The translations under genes were made by a program, and so were the position numbers. The notes below the pieces were generated by a model. It was not told where the DNA came from. It ran no database searches and worked only from the letters and a program-made list of their open reading frames with translations. DNA of 47,714 nt from Cohnella phaseoli (GTDB taxonomy: Bacteria; Bacillota; Bacilli; Paenibacillales; Paenibacillaceae): NCBI RefSeq assembly GCF_003386235.1, contig NZ_QRDZ01000050.1, positions 1 through 47,714 of the forward strand. Direction: 5' to 3'. Positions 30,636-40,128 of this stretch are shown here, in pieces (position 1 is the first letter of the stretch; every line of letters begins with the position of its first letter).

Positions 30636-32744
30636 TCAGATCGCCTGCCAGTGCAAATCGCCCGACCAATTCGTTGCGAAATAGATACGTATTGTTGCCC
30701 CTTGCGAGCTGATATTGATTAACTCGGATTTTGTCAGATTCCCCAAGTAGCTGCTTCCGGGGAGGAGCGAATAAGTGAACGCAGGCATAGTGGTAAATGC
30801 GGCTCCGAAGGTTACCGTAACGTCGACATGGGTGCCGATGGAGTTGGGAACATTCTTGATGCCGCGTTTGACCTCGGACGCTCCGCACACAATCGTTTCC
30901 ACAGGAGACGCGGAGAGGGAATGGTAAGGTAGAGGAGCGCCTTTGTAAGCCGAGATGAACACGCTTCCCAGGTACATGGTGAAAGCGGAAGAGGTTCCGG
31001 CGGTTGCCAGCAAGCGGATCTTCCCCGCAGTTCCCGTCAACTTCCCGGAGACGCGCAGCAGATGAAAGTGGTTTCCGAAGTCGTAAAGGTTGATATCTCG
31101 GTAACTTTCCGCGCCCGAGGCAACGTCGATGACCATAATGGCTACCGGCATGTTTCCATTCGGGCAGTAGAGCCATAGCGTCGATGAGAATTCCTGTGTA
31201 TCGACCTCGAAGTTGATTTCAATATACTGAAAAGCGCCATTCCCTGATCCGCCGTACACCGCTTTATACCCATAGGGGGTATTGGTGTTTAGCGGCACTA
31301 CGCCAGCGGAGCCGAATGTCGCCGAGAAAGCCGGAGGCTTGTTGTTAACGTCCCGAACTGACCAGTCTCCGCCGATAGCGGCATTCTGTAGGGAGACGGA
31401 GAACATGTCCCCCCGCGACGATGGGATGTGCTGCGTCATGCCGATGACATGCGAGTAAGGGGATACCGCTGGCGGCGAGTTGGAGTCGTGGTTCATTCCG
31501 AGGATCAGGAAATTGCCATTGATCCTGGCCCCCCGCTCTAAATAACAGTTCGTCAAAGTATTTTGTTGATGGACCGCCGTCGCGTTATGTATCCCGAGCG
31601 AGACGGAAAAGTCGCAGCCGATGAAGTTGTTGCCGTGCGATTCCGAGGTTGCTCCCGGGAGTCCGTTATCGGTGATGAGAAGACCGTAAACATCAGGCTT
31701 GTTGCCGTTACACTTCAGGAACTCATTGGAGTTGACCGCCTGAGCCTGGCAGTCCAGGATGATCTGTCCGGCACGGATATTCTCGAATTTATTCCAGAAT
31801 GTTCCCCAATCGAGGCTGTAGCCATCGACAATAAACTTGTCGCATTCGATGGAACGGATATTGGAATGCCAGACGGCTTGTGCCATGAGTGTATCGCAGT
31901 AGAAATTATGAACATCGGGGAATTTCGTGGTTCTGATGATCAGACGTCCGCCCGTATAGCGGGCCCCTGCTCCGTCGAATACTTTCGGGAGCAGCAAGTC
32001 CCCCGAGAGAATTCCCGAGATGCCGCCGATCATAGGGACAGACAACTCCGCAGCGGCATCGCTGGCAGCTTGCATCGGCAGCGTGATGTCCTGGCCTTCG
32101 GAGGCTCCGAAGGCGGCGGCGGAGATGGAGGACTCCACGATCCGTATCCAGCATCCGGCTCCGGATGACTGGGTTTCCCCGGTGCCAGCCAGAAACGCTG
32201 CGAGAGTGCTTTTCTGGCCGTTCCACGGGACAGTCGGGCTGATGATCGTGCCGCCGTTATGCAGATTCTTTGCACGACCGGCATCCCAGTAGAACAGCCC
32301 GCCCCCTTGGTTATCCCCATTATAATAACCACGTACGCTGACATGATGGTTACCCGCAGTCGGCGTGCTTATCAAGTCGGCAAGTGCGTTGACGGTGACA
32401 GTACTTCTTCCGATCAGTGTGGCACCCATGGTCGTATTGGCTGAATTGGACAGATCTTGAACCGTGTTCACAGACCCGTTCGGCGCCACATAGCTGATTG
32501 CCGTTGCGGGGTGCGAGCCCGGGCTGTTGCGATTGATCAGTTGCTGATGATCTAGCCCGCCATTTCCTTTGGCTTCCGCGGTTCCGGTGGATGCGATCAA
32601 ACCTAACCCCCCTGCGGCTGCAGTTACGCCGGCTATTCCGATCATCGACAGTACGTCTCGTCGGCTCACCTTGCCCGACTGATCGGGTTGTTCTTGATTT
32701 TCCTCAGCGGATACCCTTTGTTCATCCCTCTCATGCGAATTCAT
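30636..32744 (-). CDS. Tat-exported beta-helix (pectin-lyase-fold) protein
   Basis: 702 residues. A hydrophilic N-region ends in a twin-arginine signal (KVSRRDVLSMIGIAG, hydrophobic core to about 50, AEA cleavage site), so it is exported folded by Tat. The middle is a right-handed beta-helix of pectate-lyase or phage-tailspike type. Its lead-in reads SVRGYYNGDNQGGGLFYWD, and short repeats follow (IRSIECDKFIVDGYSLDWG, FIGCDFSVSLGI). A galactose-binding-like domain follows. The last 60 residues (VTVTFGAAFTTMPAFTYS, WSGDLHWQAI) look like an H-type lectin domain. AAAGGAGG precedes the ATG. It is divergent from the locus 2 kinase gene, so probably part of that response. No catalytic residues are identified. 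Confidence 0.8.
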   Translation of the reverse strand: MNSHERDEQRVSAEENQEQPDQSGKVSRRDVLSMIGIAGVTAAAGGLGLIASTGTAEAKGNGGLDHQQLINRNSPGSHPATAISYVAPNGSVNTVQDLSNSANTTMGATLIGRSTVTVNALADLISTPTAGNHHVSVRGYYNGDNQGGGLFYWDAGRAKNLHNGGTIISPTVPWNGQKSTLAAFLAGTGETQSSGAGCWIRIVESSISAAAFGASEGQDITLPMQAASDAAAELSVPMIGGISGILSGDLLLPKVFDGAGARYTGGRLIIRTTKFPDVHNFYCDTLMAQAVWHSNIRSIECDKFIVDGYSLDWGTFWNKFENIRAGQIILDCQAQAVNSNEFLKCNGNKPDVYGLLITDNGLPGATSESHGNNFIGCDFSVSLGIHNATAVHQQNTLTNCYLERGARINGNFLILGMNHDSNSPPAVSPYSHVIGMTQHIPSSRGDMFSVSLQNAAIGGDWSVRDVNNKPPAFSATFGSAGVVPLNTNTPYGYKAVYGGSGNGAFQYIEINFEVDTQEFSSTLWLYCPNGNMPVAIMVIDVASGAESYRDINLYDFGNHFHLLRVSGKLTGTAGKIRLLATAGTSSAFTMYLGSVFISAYKGAPLPYHSLSASPVETIVCGASEVKRGIKNVPNSIGTHVDVTVTFGAAFTTMPAFTYSLLPGSSYLGNLTKSELINISSQGATIRIYFATNWSGDLHWQAI

Positions 32745-33057
32745 GATTGACAGCCTCCTTTAAATGAAATCTTAATTTGCAGGCAAATTCATGACCTCGA
32801 CAGACGTTCCTTTAGATAACACCTCCATTCGTCCAATGATGCAAGTCTGCAACTTCATTATAGAATTGACGGGTAGCTGCAACTACGAGAATCTCTTTAC
32901 TTTTCGGTCTTCCGTTTACCTATTTCGGAAGCGGATGTGTTCGCGGCATAGGTGGAGTAGAGGCACAAAGCATATTTTTATTTTGATGATTGTGGGCGAT
33001 GAATAGACTCTGCTATAATTCGCACTATTAAAATAAAGCCGGCTGAGGAGGGGCAGG
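32745..33057. other. Divergent intergenic region of locus 2
   Basis: This lies between the beta-helix gene and the kinase gene. Apart from the promoter at 32990-33019 and the two ribosome binding sites I see no gene and no cre-like site. A short plus-strand frame at 32791-33006 reads poorly and is not called. Confidence 0.5.
32990..33019 (+). promoter_or_regulatory. Probable sigma-A promoter of the kinase/regulator genes
   Basis: TTGTGG (32990-32995), 18 bases, then a perfect TATAAT (33014-33019), 38 bases before the kinase ATG. Confidence 0.6.
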
Positions 33058-34806
33058 ATGCGATTGTTGAGGGGAAGGAGCTTATCGATCTACGCCAAAC
33101 TGCTAATTTCGTTTTTGTTTGTCATCGTGCCGTTATATGTAATCGCACTCATTTCCAATCACGACGGTTCAGTGAAGGTAAGGGAGGAACTGCAAAGGTC
33201 GCTCGTATCCAAAGTACATTTCTATCTGAGCAGCTTCGACAATGAAATGATACGTATCGTCAACCTTCGGAACGAATATGTGTTCGATAAAGATTTGCAG
33301 GATATCAGTCTTCTTACCTCGATTATGTCGGAGTATCAATATATCCAGTCCGTAAGCCGCATCATAGATCGGTTGAATGTATTGAAATCATCCAGTCTCT
33401 ACGTTCGCGACGTAGAGGTGAGCGTGCCTTCCTTAAATCGGACGATATCCACCAAATCCTATTCGGATGTGATCGAACCATTGGAGACACCGTCGACGGG
33501 GAATGAAAGCGGCGGTCTGGATGCATCGATCCTGCATGCGGACGATCAGTTTTTTATCGCAGGTTCGTATCCGATGTCCCTTGTCCCAGGCGTATCACCT
33601 CTCTATAGCGTGAAAATCACATTATCGCAAGAATTAATCGTTCGTTCTCTCGCGGATATTAACCATAGCCTGAAGGGCGGCGCTATCCTGTTCGGTTCCG
33701 ACTGGAGCTGGGACATTCATAGCGAGCGGGAGGAGCCCTTTCTGCCGCAGGTTCTTCCCTACGCGCAAGCCATGACCGCAGCCGGGGAGAACGAGGCGAG
33801 CACGATGATGAAGCTGGGCGGGATAAACCATTTTGTCTTCTACGAACGCTCGCCGAAGCTCAATACTGTCTTGCTCGTCTTTGTACCGGAGAATGAAATC
33901 ATGGGACCGCTAAAGAAAAATAAAGTATGGCTATGGATGTTATCGGTTGTGTCGGTCACGATCTCGGTGCTGTTCTCGTTCTGGATTCATCGGACCATCC
34001 GCAGGCCCATTCGGATCATGGTTCAGGCGCTTCGGAATGTGGAATCGGGGAAAACCGGCATTATGATCCATTACCGGTTCAAGGACGAATTCGGGTATAT
34101 GTACAATCAATTCAATGCGATGACGAAGAGATTGGACGTTCTTATTCATGAAGTGTACGAGCAGCAAATCCGGGCGCAGAGGGCCGAGCTCAAGCAGCTG
34201 CAGTCTCAGGTTAATCCCCATTTTCTGTACAACAGTTATTTCGTCCTGTACCGGATCGCCCGCCTGCACGACATCGATAACGTTATTCGGCTAGCCCAGC
34301 ATCTGGGCGAGTACTTTCGCTATATTACCCGCAGTGCCAACGATGAGGTGCCGTTCGTCGAAGAGTGGAAACACACGCTTGCCTATATCGAGATCCAGGC
34401 GATTCGTTATCGGAAACGCATGCAGACCCAATACGACGAAGTGCCGGATGCCTGCTGCGCTATTAAAGTGCCTCGCCTGCTGCTGCAGCCCGTCATGGAA
34501 AATGCTTACGAACACGGCCTTGCGAATAAGAAGTCGGGCGGACTCGTGACGGTACATTTTCTGCATAGTGAACAGAAGTTGACGATCGTCATTGAGGATA
34601 ATGGAGAGGACTTGCCGGATGAGCAGATTCGGGTTATACAACGGAAGCTGCAGCAATTTGACGATTGGATGGAGACAACGGGTCTTCTCAACGTCCATAA
34701 GCGGATTCAATTGAAATTCGGTTCGAAGCATGGCCTGCAGGTATCGCGCGCTTCGATCGGTGGATTGCGTGTCGAAATGACTCTGCCGGTCCAATCGGGA
34801 GGATGA
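33058..34806 (+). CDS. YesM-type sensor histidine kinase
   Basis: Membrane sensor kinase that likely reports an extracellular sugar to the partner regulator encoded next. 582 residues: helix 1 (LLISFLFVIVPLYVIALIS), an extracellular sensor of about 240 residues, helix 2 near 290 (LWMLSVVSVTISVLFSFWIH) and a HAMP linker. The His_kinase domain reads LKQLQSQVNPHFLYNSYFVL with phospho-acceptor H388, and the ATPase domain has the N box LQPVMENAYEHGL. It belongs to the LytS/YesM class. GAGGAGGGG precedes the ATG. The stop overlaps the next gene. YesM/YesN pairs beside sugar-transport genes are the rule in Paenibacillus; sensing of the imported sugar is inferred from that context. Confidence 0.94.
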   Translation: MRLLRGRSLSIYAKLLISFLFVIVPLYVIALISNHDGSVKVREELQRSLVSKVHFYLSSFDNEMIRIVNLRNEYVFDKDLQDISLLTSIMSEYQYIQSVSRIIDRLNVLKSSSLYVRDVEVSVPSLNRTISTKSYSDVIEPLETPSTGNESGGLDASILHADDQFFIAGSYPMSLVPGVSPLYSVKITLSQELIVRSLADINHSLKGGAILFGSDWSWDIHSEREEPFLPQVLPYAQAMTAAGENEASTMMKLGGINHFVFYERSPKLNTVLLVFVPENEIMGPLKKNKVWLWMLSVVSVTISVLFSFWIHRTIRRPIRIMVQALRNVESGKTGIMIHYRFKDEFGYMYNQFNAMTKRLDVLIHEVYEQQIRAQRAELKQLQSQVNPHFLYNSYFVLYRIARLHDIDNVIRLAQHLGEYFRYITRSANDEVPFVEEWKHTLAYIEIQAIRYRKRMQTQYDEVPDACCAIKVPRLLLQPVMENAYEHGLANKKSGGLVTVHFLHSEQKLTIVIEDNGEDLPDEQIRVIQRKLQQFDDWMETTGLLNVHKRIQLKFGSKHGLQVSRASIGGLRVEMTLPVQSGG

Positions 34807-34811
34807 TGGAG

Positions 34812-36470
34812 ATGTATCGATTGATGGTGGTGGATGACGAAGATTACATTGTGGACGGTTTAATCGATTTGTTCGAAGAGCGATTCACGGCAGTATTGGA
34901 ATATTGTAGGGCCTATTCAGCGGGCGAAGCACTCGATTGGTTGAAGCGGACGAAAATCGATATTGTACTGACCGACATCCGGATGCCTGGGATGACCGGA
35001 TTGGAGCTGCATGAACAAATCGTTCGGACATGGCCGCAGTGCAGGGTCATCTTCCTGACAGGATACAACGACTTTGAGTACATTCAATCCGCCATGCGGA
35101 ATGAGAGCGTTGACTACATTCTGAAGACCGAGTCCGACGACGTTATTGTGCAAGCGGTGGACAAAGCAGTGTACGAGCTCCAGCACAGATTCGAGTCCGA
35201 GCAATTGATCGCCGATGCCAAGAAACGGCTGCAGACGGCATTGCCGATTATGCAAAAAGAGCTGCTGTGGGATCTGTTGAACGGAGAAGTGTCCAGAAAC
35301 GCAATCCATCTGCAATTCAAAGAGCTGAGCCTGACACTGCGTGCGGATCGCCCGGTGCTGCTGGTGCTGGGCCGGGTTGACGGATGGAACAGCATCTGGT
35401 CACCATCGGATCGGATGCTGCTTGTTTATGCGCTGCAAAATATCGCCAGTGATTATTTATCGGATTTTTCCCATCACTTCTCGATTTTTTACGAGCAAGC
35501 CAAGCTGGTGTGGCTCATTCAATTCAAGAATGAGGAGCATTCGGATGATAATACCCCAGACAGCCGGTTAATGGAACGGTTACATCAAGTTATCAATGGG
35601 GCTATGGAGAGCATACAGGCCGCCAGCAAACAGTATTTACAGTTGCCGGTATCGTTCCTGACGGCAAGTGAGACTGTGGCGTGGAGCGAGTGCGCAGAAA
35701 AATACAGCCTGCTGAAAATGATGCTCCATGTTCATTACGGCATTCAGGATGAATTGCTGCTGATGGAAAGTAATTTGCCTGCAAGTCCCGGCAGGCCAGC
35801 TTCCCGGACGGGAATATTCGACCTCCGGCCGAGAGAATGGGCACTGTTGCAGTCCTGTTTGGAGAAAGGACACAAGCAGCAATTTCAAGAGCTGTTCCTG
35901 GAACTGGTCAAGCTTGTGCCGACCAATCAGCAATGGCAGGACGGTTTAAGCCTGCATATCCATCACTCGCTCTTATCGATTTATTTCACGCATCTTCATC
36001 AGTCCGGCATGAGCGGGGAAGGGGAGGATATGTTCGGCTACGAGCGTGTAATCGCCAGCGGCCCGAACCGGACATGGGGAGAGACGGCCGAGCGGCTGTG
36101 GCAGATGGCGGAAGCAATTTTTGAGCGGCAGAATAGCGCATTGGTCGACCGGGAGCGGGAGGTTATCCGCAAAGTGAAGCAATATATCGGCGCGAACCTG
36201 GCAGGGGATCTGTCGTTGACGCGGATTGGAGGGGAGGTTGGGTTCAGTCCTTCCTATCTGTCCCGATTATACAAGCAGATAACCGGAGAAGGACTGTCGG
36301 ACTACATCGTTGCCGAACGGCTTCAGCTCGCCAAAGAACTGCTAGCTAAGCAGAATATGCGCATTCATGACATTGCCGAAGCGCTCGGTTTCGACTCGCC
36401 AGCCTATTTCGCCCGCTTTTTCAAAAAACAAACGGGCACGACACCGACGGAATATCGCGAGCTGTTATAA
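34812..36470 (+). CDS. YesN-type response regulator with AraC DNA-binding domain
   Basis: Partner of the kinase encoded upstream. An N-terminal receiver domain (MVVDDEDYIVDG acid pocket, phospho-acceptor D55 in VLTDIRMPGMTG, K105 region YILKTESDD) is followed by a long central domain. A C-terminal AraC double helix-turn-helix follows (GGEVGFSPSYLSRLYKQITG; then IAEALGFDSPAYFARFFKKQ). ATG 34803 overlaps the kinase stop, but ATG 34812 lies 9 bases after GGGAGG (34797-34802) and gives the usual N-terminus, so I chose it. It likely activates the promoter at 36509-36538 and perhaps the divergent beta-helix gene. Confidence 0.94.
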   Translation: MYRLMVVDDEDYIVDGLIDLFEERFTAVLEYCRAYSAGEALDWLKRTKIDIVLTDIRMPGMTGLELHEQIVRTWPQCRVIFLTGYNDFEYIQSAMRNESVDYILKTESDDVIVQAVDKAVYELQHRFESEQLIADAKKRLQTALPIMQKELLWDLLNGEVSRNAIHLQFKELSLTLRADRPVLLVLGRVDGWNSIWSPSDRMLLVYALQNIASDYLSDFSHHFSIFYEQAKLVWLIQFKNEEHSDDNTPDSRLMERLHQVINGAMESIQAASKQYLQLPVSFLTASETVAWSECAEKYSLLKMMLHVHYGIQDELLLMESNLPASPGRPASRTGIFDLRPREWALLQSCLEKGHKQQFQELFLELVKLVPTNQQWQDGLSLHIHHSLLSIYFTHLHQSGMSGEGEDMFGYERVIASGPNRTWGETAERLWQMAEAIFERQNSALVDREREVIRKVKQYIGANLAGDLSLTRIGGEVGFSPSYLSRLYKQITGEGLSDYIVAERLQLAKELLAKQNMRIHDIAEALGFDSPAYFARFFKKQTGTTPTEYRELL

Positions 36471-36508
36471 AGCGGTAAACAAAAGACTCATTTGTAAACA
36501 CATTCCCG

Positions 36509-36538
36509 TTGTTGGTCAATTGCGGCGCCTCCTATAAT
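36509..36538 (+). promoter_or_regulatory. Probable promoter of the locus 2 transport/catabolic operon
   Basis: TTGTTG (36509-36514), 18 bases, then a perfect TATAAT (36533-36538), 40 bases before the binding-protein start. The imperfect -35 suits activation by the regulator encoded just upstream. TTTGTAAACACATTCCC nearby (36491-36507) is a poor cre match. Confidence 0.6.
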
Positions 36539-36578
36539 TTAAGGAGTAAAGCGAATTCAAATCTTGGGGGGAACAGCA

Positions 36579-38264
36579 ATGAACAGATCACGTCCCAAAG
36601 CTATGGCGGCATTGATTCTGGCCTGCATCATGATCGTTGTGACGGCTTGCGCCGGCGGAGAGAATGGTGGAGGAAACAGCAAGGCAGGAATGGAATCGCC
36701 CACCGGCGAGACCGGCACAACGGGCCAGCCAGATACGGGGAAACAGGAGGGCGACCCGTTCGCCAAATACGATCCTCCGGTAGAAGTAACTGCTGCGCGG
36801 GATTTGTCGGGCGTGAGATTCAGGGAAGGTGAGTCGATCGAGAACAACGTTTGGAGCAAAGCGTATGAAGAAGAACTCGGAATCAAAATCAAGTATGCGT
36901 GGACAACGCAGGGGGATTACGATCAGAAGCTGAACGTATCGATCGCCTCCGGCGATCTGCCGGATATTTTCCCGGTTAACGGAACACAACTCAAGCAGTT
37001 GGTTGACTCCGGGCAGCTTGAGGATTTGACGGACTTATTCGAAACCTATGCGACCGAGCTCACGAAAAAAATCGTGAAAGAGGATCCGAATCAATTAAAA
37101 TCCGCCTCCTTCAAGGGCCGATTGATGGCAATTCCGAAAGTCGGCTCGGCTACGGACTTCTCTCAGGTGCTGTGGATGCGCAAGGATTGGTTGGATCGCT
37201 TGCAGCTGCCCGAGCCGAAGTCGATGGATGACGTGGCCACAATCGCCGAAGCCTTCGTCACCCAGGATCCGGACGGCAATGGCAAGGCGGATACTTACGG
37301 ACTGGCGATCGGGGTCGGGATGAACGGGACGTATACGAGCTTGCGGGGATTCTTCAATGGTTATCACTCCTATCCCAACAGCTGGTTTAAAGATGAATCC
37401 GGCAAATTCGTATATGGAGGCGTGCAGCCGGAAACGCGGAACGCGCTTGCCAAGTTAAGCGAAATGTATAAGGCAGGCCTCATTGATAAAGAGTTCGCCA
37501 TAAAAGGCGATGACAAATTAGTGGAGCAGATGGCAAACGACAAAGTCGGGATTAATTATGGGCCATGGTGGATTCCTGGCGGACCCCTCCAGGCGAACAA
37601 GGATCAGAATCCGAATTCGTCATGGAAAGCCTACGGCATTCCTTCGGCAGATGATAAACCGGCGAAGATTCAGCTTGATTTCCCTGTGGCGAATTACGTT
37701 GTGGTGAAAAAAGGGGCCAAGCATCCCGAAGCGGCGATTAAAATGCTGAATTTGATGGTGAAGCTCGCCTATGAAAAGGCCGAAATCGAGAAATACTTTG
37801 TGCCTTCCGACGGGTACCCGCTTAACAGCTATCCGTTGCTATTCGCTTCGCAGGTCAACGGCAACATGAACATTCACGTCCACATCATGCAGGCACTTGA
37901 GACGAACGATCCATCTGCCCTTAATGCCGAGGAAAAAATGTATTATGACCGAATTATCGCCTATCGGAACGGCGACAACAAAATGTGGTTCCAAGAGGGA
38001 ACGTACGGCAACGTAAGCGCATGGCCTGGAGTGAAGGAGAAAGTCGACCAGGGACTGCTGCAAACACCGGACTTCTTCGGTGCCGTTACGAACACGATGT
38101 CTCAGAAGGGCGGGGTATTGACCAAGCTCGAGCTCGAGACGTTCACCAAGATCATTATGAATGAAGCGCCGATTGAAGAATTCGATAGATTCGTTGAGAA
38201 CTGGCATAAGCTGGGCGGCGACGAAATCGCGAAAGAAATCGAAGAATGGGCCGGCAATCTATAA
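36579..38264 (+). CDS. CUT1-type sugar ABC transporter binding lipoprotein
   Basis: Solute-binding lipoprotein of the locus 2 importer, about 561 residues. The signal peptide ends at lipobox VTAC (lipidated C24), then a Gly/Ser/Thr-rich linker. The binding domain has SIENNVWSKAYEEELGIKIK, LWMRKDWLDRLQLPEPKSMD and TQDPDGNGKADTYGLAIG, plainly paralogous to the product of 20366-22042. ATG 36579 follows GGGGGG at good spacing; TTG 36564 overlaps that site. A hairpin at 38273-38294 separates it from the permease genes, as is common where the binding protein is made in excess. Confidence 0.93.
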   Translation: MNRSRPKAMAALILACIMIVVTACAGGENGGGNSKAGMESPTGETGTTGQPDTGKQEGDPFAKYDPPVEVTAARDLSGVRFREGESIENNVWSKAYEEELGIKIKYAWTTQGDYDQKLNVSIASGDLPDIFPVNGTQLKQLVDSGQLEDLTDLFETYATELTKKIVKEDPNQLKSASFKGRLMAIPKVGSATDFSQVLWMRKDWLDRLQLPEPKSMDDVATIAEAFVTQDPDGNGKADTYGLAIGVGMNGTYTSLRGFFNGYHSYPNSWFKDESGKFVYGGVQPETRNALAKLSEMYKAGLIDKEFAIKGDDKLVEQMANDKVGINYGPWWIPGGPLQANKDQNPNSSWKAYGIPSADDKPAKIQLDFPVANYVVVKKGAKHPEAAIKMLNLMVKLAYEKAEIEKYFVPSDGYPLNSYPLLFASQVNGNMNIHVHIMQALETNDPSALNAEEKMYYDRIIAYRNGDNKMWFQEGTYGNVSAWPGVKEKVDQGLLQTPDFFGAVTNTMSQKGGVLTKLELETFTKIIMNEAPIEEFDRFVENWHKLGGDEIAKEIEEWAGNL

Positions 38265-38272
38265 CGTAACGA

Positions 38273-38294
38273 TAGGGGAGCTTACCCTCCCCTA
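38273..38294 (+). terminator. Intercistronic hairpin between binding protein and permeases
   Basis: TAGGGGAG (38273-38280) pairs perfectly with CTCCCCTA (38287-38294) across a 6-nt loop, followed by TTTCTT. It probably acts as a partial terminator or mRNA-stabilising end that keeps the binding-protein transcript above the permease transcript. Confidence 0.65.
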
Positions 38295-38318
38295 TTTCTT
38301 GAATGAGGAGGAGCGGGG

Positions 38319-39212
38319 ATGAACCGCAAGACGATCAGACAGTTGCCCCTGCATTTCATGCTGCTGCCCGGCATCGTATTTGCTCTCGTATTTAGCTATG
38401 TCCCGATGGTGGGCATTGTCATTGCTTTTCAGAAATTTATACCGGTAAATGGCTTGTTCGGCTCAGAGTGGATTGGCTGGGATAACTTCACCTATGCGTT
38501 CCAGCTTCCGGACTTCAGGAAGGTGCTGGGCAATACGGTGTATATCGCCTTGATGAAAATAGTTGCAGGCTTAGTGGTGCCGGTAGTTATCTCGCTGATG
38601 CTCAACGAAATCAGGTTTCAGGCTGTCAAGCGGGGGATCCAGACCTTGATCTACCTGCCCCACTTCCTGTCTTGGGTTATACTCGGCGGCATTCTGACCG
38701 ACATCTTGTCCTATGAGGGCATTGTCAACCAATTGCTCGGTTCGTTGGGCGCTGACCCGATTTCATTTCTAAGCCGTAACAACTGGTTTCCTTACGTACT
38801 GGTCGTATCTGACGTGTGGAAGGAGTTCGGCTTCAGTACGATCGTCTATTTGGCGGCTATTACGAGTATCAACCCATCGGTCTATGAAGCGGCGGTTATT
38901 GACGGAGCAAGCCGGATCAGACAGATGTGGCATGTAACGCTGCCCGGGATGCGGCCGGTAATCGTACTGCTTATGACACTTAGTTTGGGAAATGTGTTAA
39001 ATGCGGGTTTCGACCAGGTATTTAATCTATATAATCCCGCCGTATACGAGAGCGGCGATATTCTCGATACGTTCGTCTTTCGGATGGGAATGCTTGATTT
39101 TCAATATGGCCTTGCCACAGCGATCGGCATGTTCAAATCGGTCGTATCCCTGATTTTCATCTCCGTGTCTTATTGGGCGGCCTACAGACTGGTGAATTAC
39201 CGCATTTTTTAA
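38319..39212 (+). CDS. Sugar ABC transporter permease (LplB type)
   Basis: First membrane subunit of the locus 2 importer. 297 residues, six helices (LPGIVFALVFSYVPMVGIVI first). The EAA loop is YEAAVIDGASRIRQMWHVTL, and the C-terminus LVNYRIF is of the LplB type. GAGGAGCGGGG precedes the ATG. Long stretches are shared with the locus 1 permease encoded at 22069-23001 (both have RGIQTLIYLPHFLSW or one change from it, and LGNVLNAGFDQVFNLYNP), so the two importers derive from one ancestor. Confidence 0.95.
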   Translation: MNRKTIRQLPLHFMLLPGIVFALVFSYVPMVGIVIAFQKFIPVNGLFGSEWIGWDNFTYAFQLPDFRKVLGNTVYIALMKIVAGLVVPVVISLMLNEIRFQAVKRGIQTLIYLPHFLSWVILGGILTDILSYEGIVNQLLGSLGADPISFLSRNNWFPYVLVVSDVWKEFGFSTIVYLAAITSINPSVYEAAVIDGASRIRQMWHVTLPGMRPVIVLLMTLSLGNVLNAGFDQVFNLYNPAVYESGDILDTFVFRMGMLDFQYGLATAIGMFKSVVSLIFISVSYWAAYRLVNYRIF

Positions 39213-39223
39213 GGAGGGCTTCA

Positions 39224-40108
39224 ATGGTATCGGGAGACTCAATCGGCAATCGTACGTTTAATTTTTTGAATATCCTCTTGTTAGTTTCCGTTTCCCTGCT
39301 CTGCCTGCTGCCGTTAGTTCATATTCTTGCTGTTTCGTTCAGTAAGAGCAGTGCGGCTGCTGCAGGAGTCGTCAAGCTATGGCCGGTCAATTTCACGATC
39401 AACTCCTATCAGTTTATATTGAAAAAACCGGAGTTTCTCAGTTCGATGAACATCACGCTGATCCGAGTCATTGTCGGAACAACGCTTAGCATGCTGCTGA
39501 CCGTTTTGTCGGCGTACCCGTTATCCAAAGATAGGAGAGCGTTGAAATTCCGAACCGGCTACGCCTGGTTCTTCGTCTTTACGATGCTGTTCGGCGGCGG
39601 ACTTATTCCCTGGTATATGACGATTAAATATCTGGGGCTTCTCGACAGCATATGGGGATTGATTCTTCCGTCGGCCTTACCCGTATATAACATCATCCTG
39701 CTGCTCAACTTCTTCCGCAGCTTGCCTGTCGAATTGGAAGAATCGGCTCTGATGGACGGTGCAGGGTATTGGAAGGTGTTGTGGAAAATATTCGTGCCGC
39801 TTTCGATGCCCGCACTCGCTACTGTTGGCCTGTTCACCATTGTAGGCCATTGGAATTCCTGGTTTGACGGGCTGATTCTTATGAACTCTCCAAGCAACTA
39901 CCCGCTAGCCAGTTACTTGCAGACGGTTATTCGCGGCGTGGATCTGACGAAGTTGACAGGACAAGACATACTGACCTTGGCGTCGGTCAACGATCGCACG
40001 GCAAAGGCGGCCCAAATCTTCGTGGGCACGATTCCTATTTTGCTGGTCTATCCGTTCCTGCAGAAGTATTTTGTGAAGGGCATCGTACTTGGCAGCGTCA
40101 AGGGATAA
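39224..40108 (+). CDS. Sugar ABC transporter permease (YtcP/LplC type)
   Basis: Second membrane subunit of the locus 2 importer. About 294 residues, six helices; EAA loop LEESALMDGAGYWKVLWKIF; hallmark C-terminus LQKYFVKGIVLGSVKG. ATG 39224 has AAGGAGGG (39211-39218) in front; a start at 39173 would lie inside the upstream permease gene and is rejected. It is a paralogue of the product of 23016-23894. No ATPase follows; the next gene is the GH28-like enzyme gene. Confidence 0.94.
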   Translation: MVSGDSIGNRTFNFLNILLLVSVSLLCLLPLVHILAVSFSKSSAAAAGVVKLWPVNFTINSYQFILKKPEFLSSMNITLIRVIVGTTLSMLLTVLSAYPLSKDRRALKFRTGYAWFFVFTMLFGGGLIPWYMTIKYLGLLDSIWGLILPSALPVYNIILLLNFFRSLPVELEESALMDGAGYWKVLWKIFVPLSMPALATVGLFTIVGHWNSWFDGLILMNSPSNYPLASYLQTVIRGVDLTKLTGQDILTLASVNDRTAKAAQIFVGTIPILLVYPFLQKYFVKGIVLGSVKG

Positions 40109-40128
40109 GGAACGGGAGTTGAAACCTA

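Noticed and set aside
30193..30684. A 163-codon plus-strand frame treated as a single gene
   Set aside because: It fuses a leader, a perfect palindrome, a DUF4353-like remnant in two frames and the antisense end of the beta-helix gene; the remnant's glycine-rich tail is in a different frame.
36491..36507. cre site upstream of the locus 2 binding-protein gene
   Set aside because: TTTGTAAACACATTCCC lacks the central CG and differs at several defined positions.
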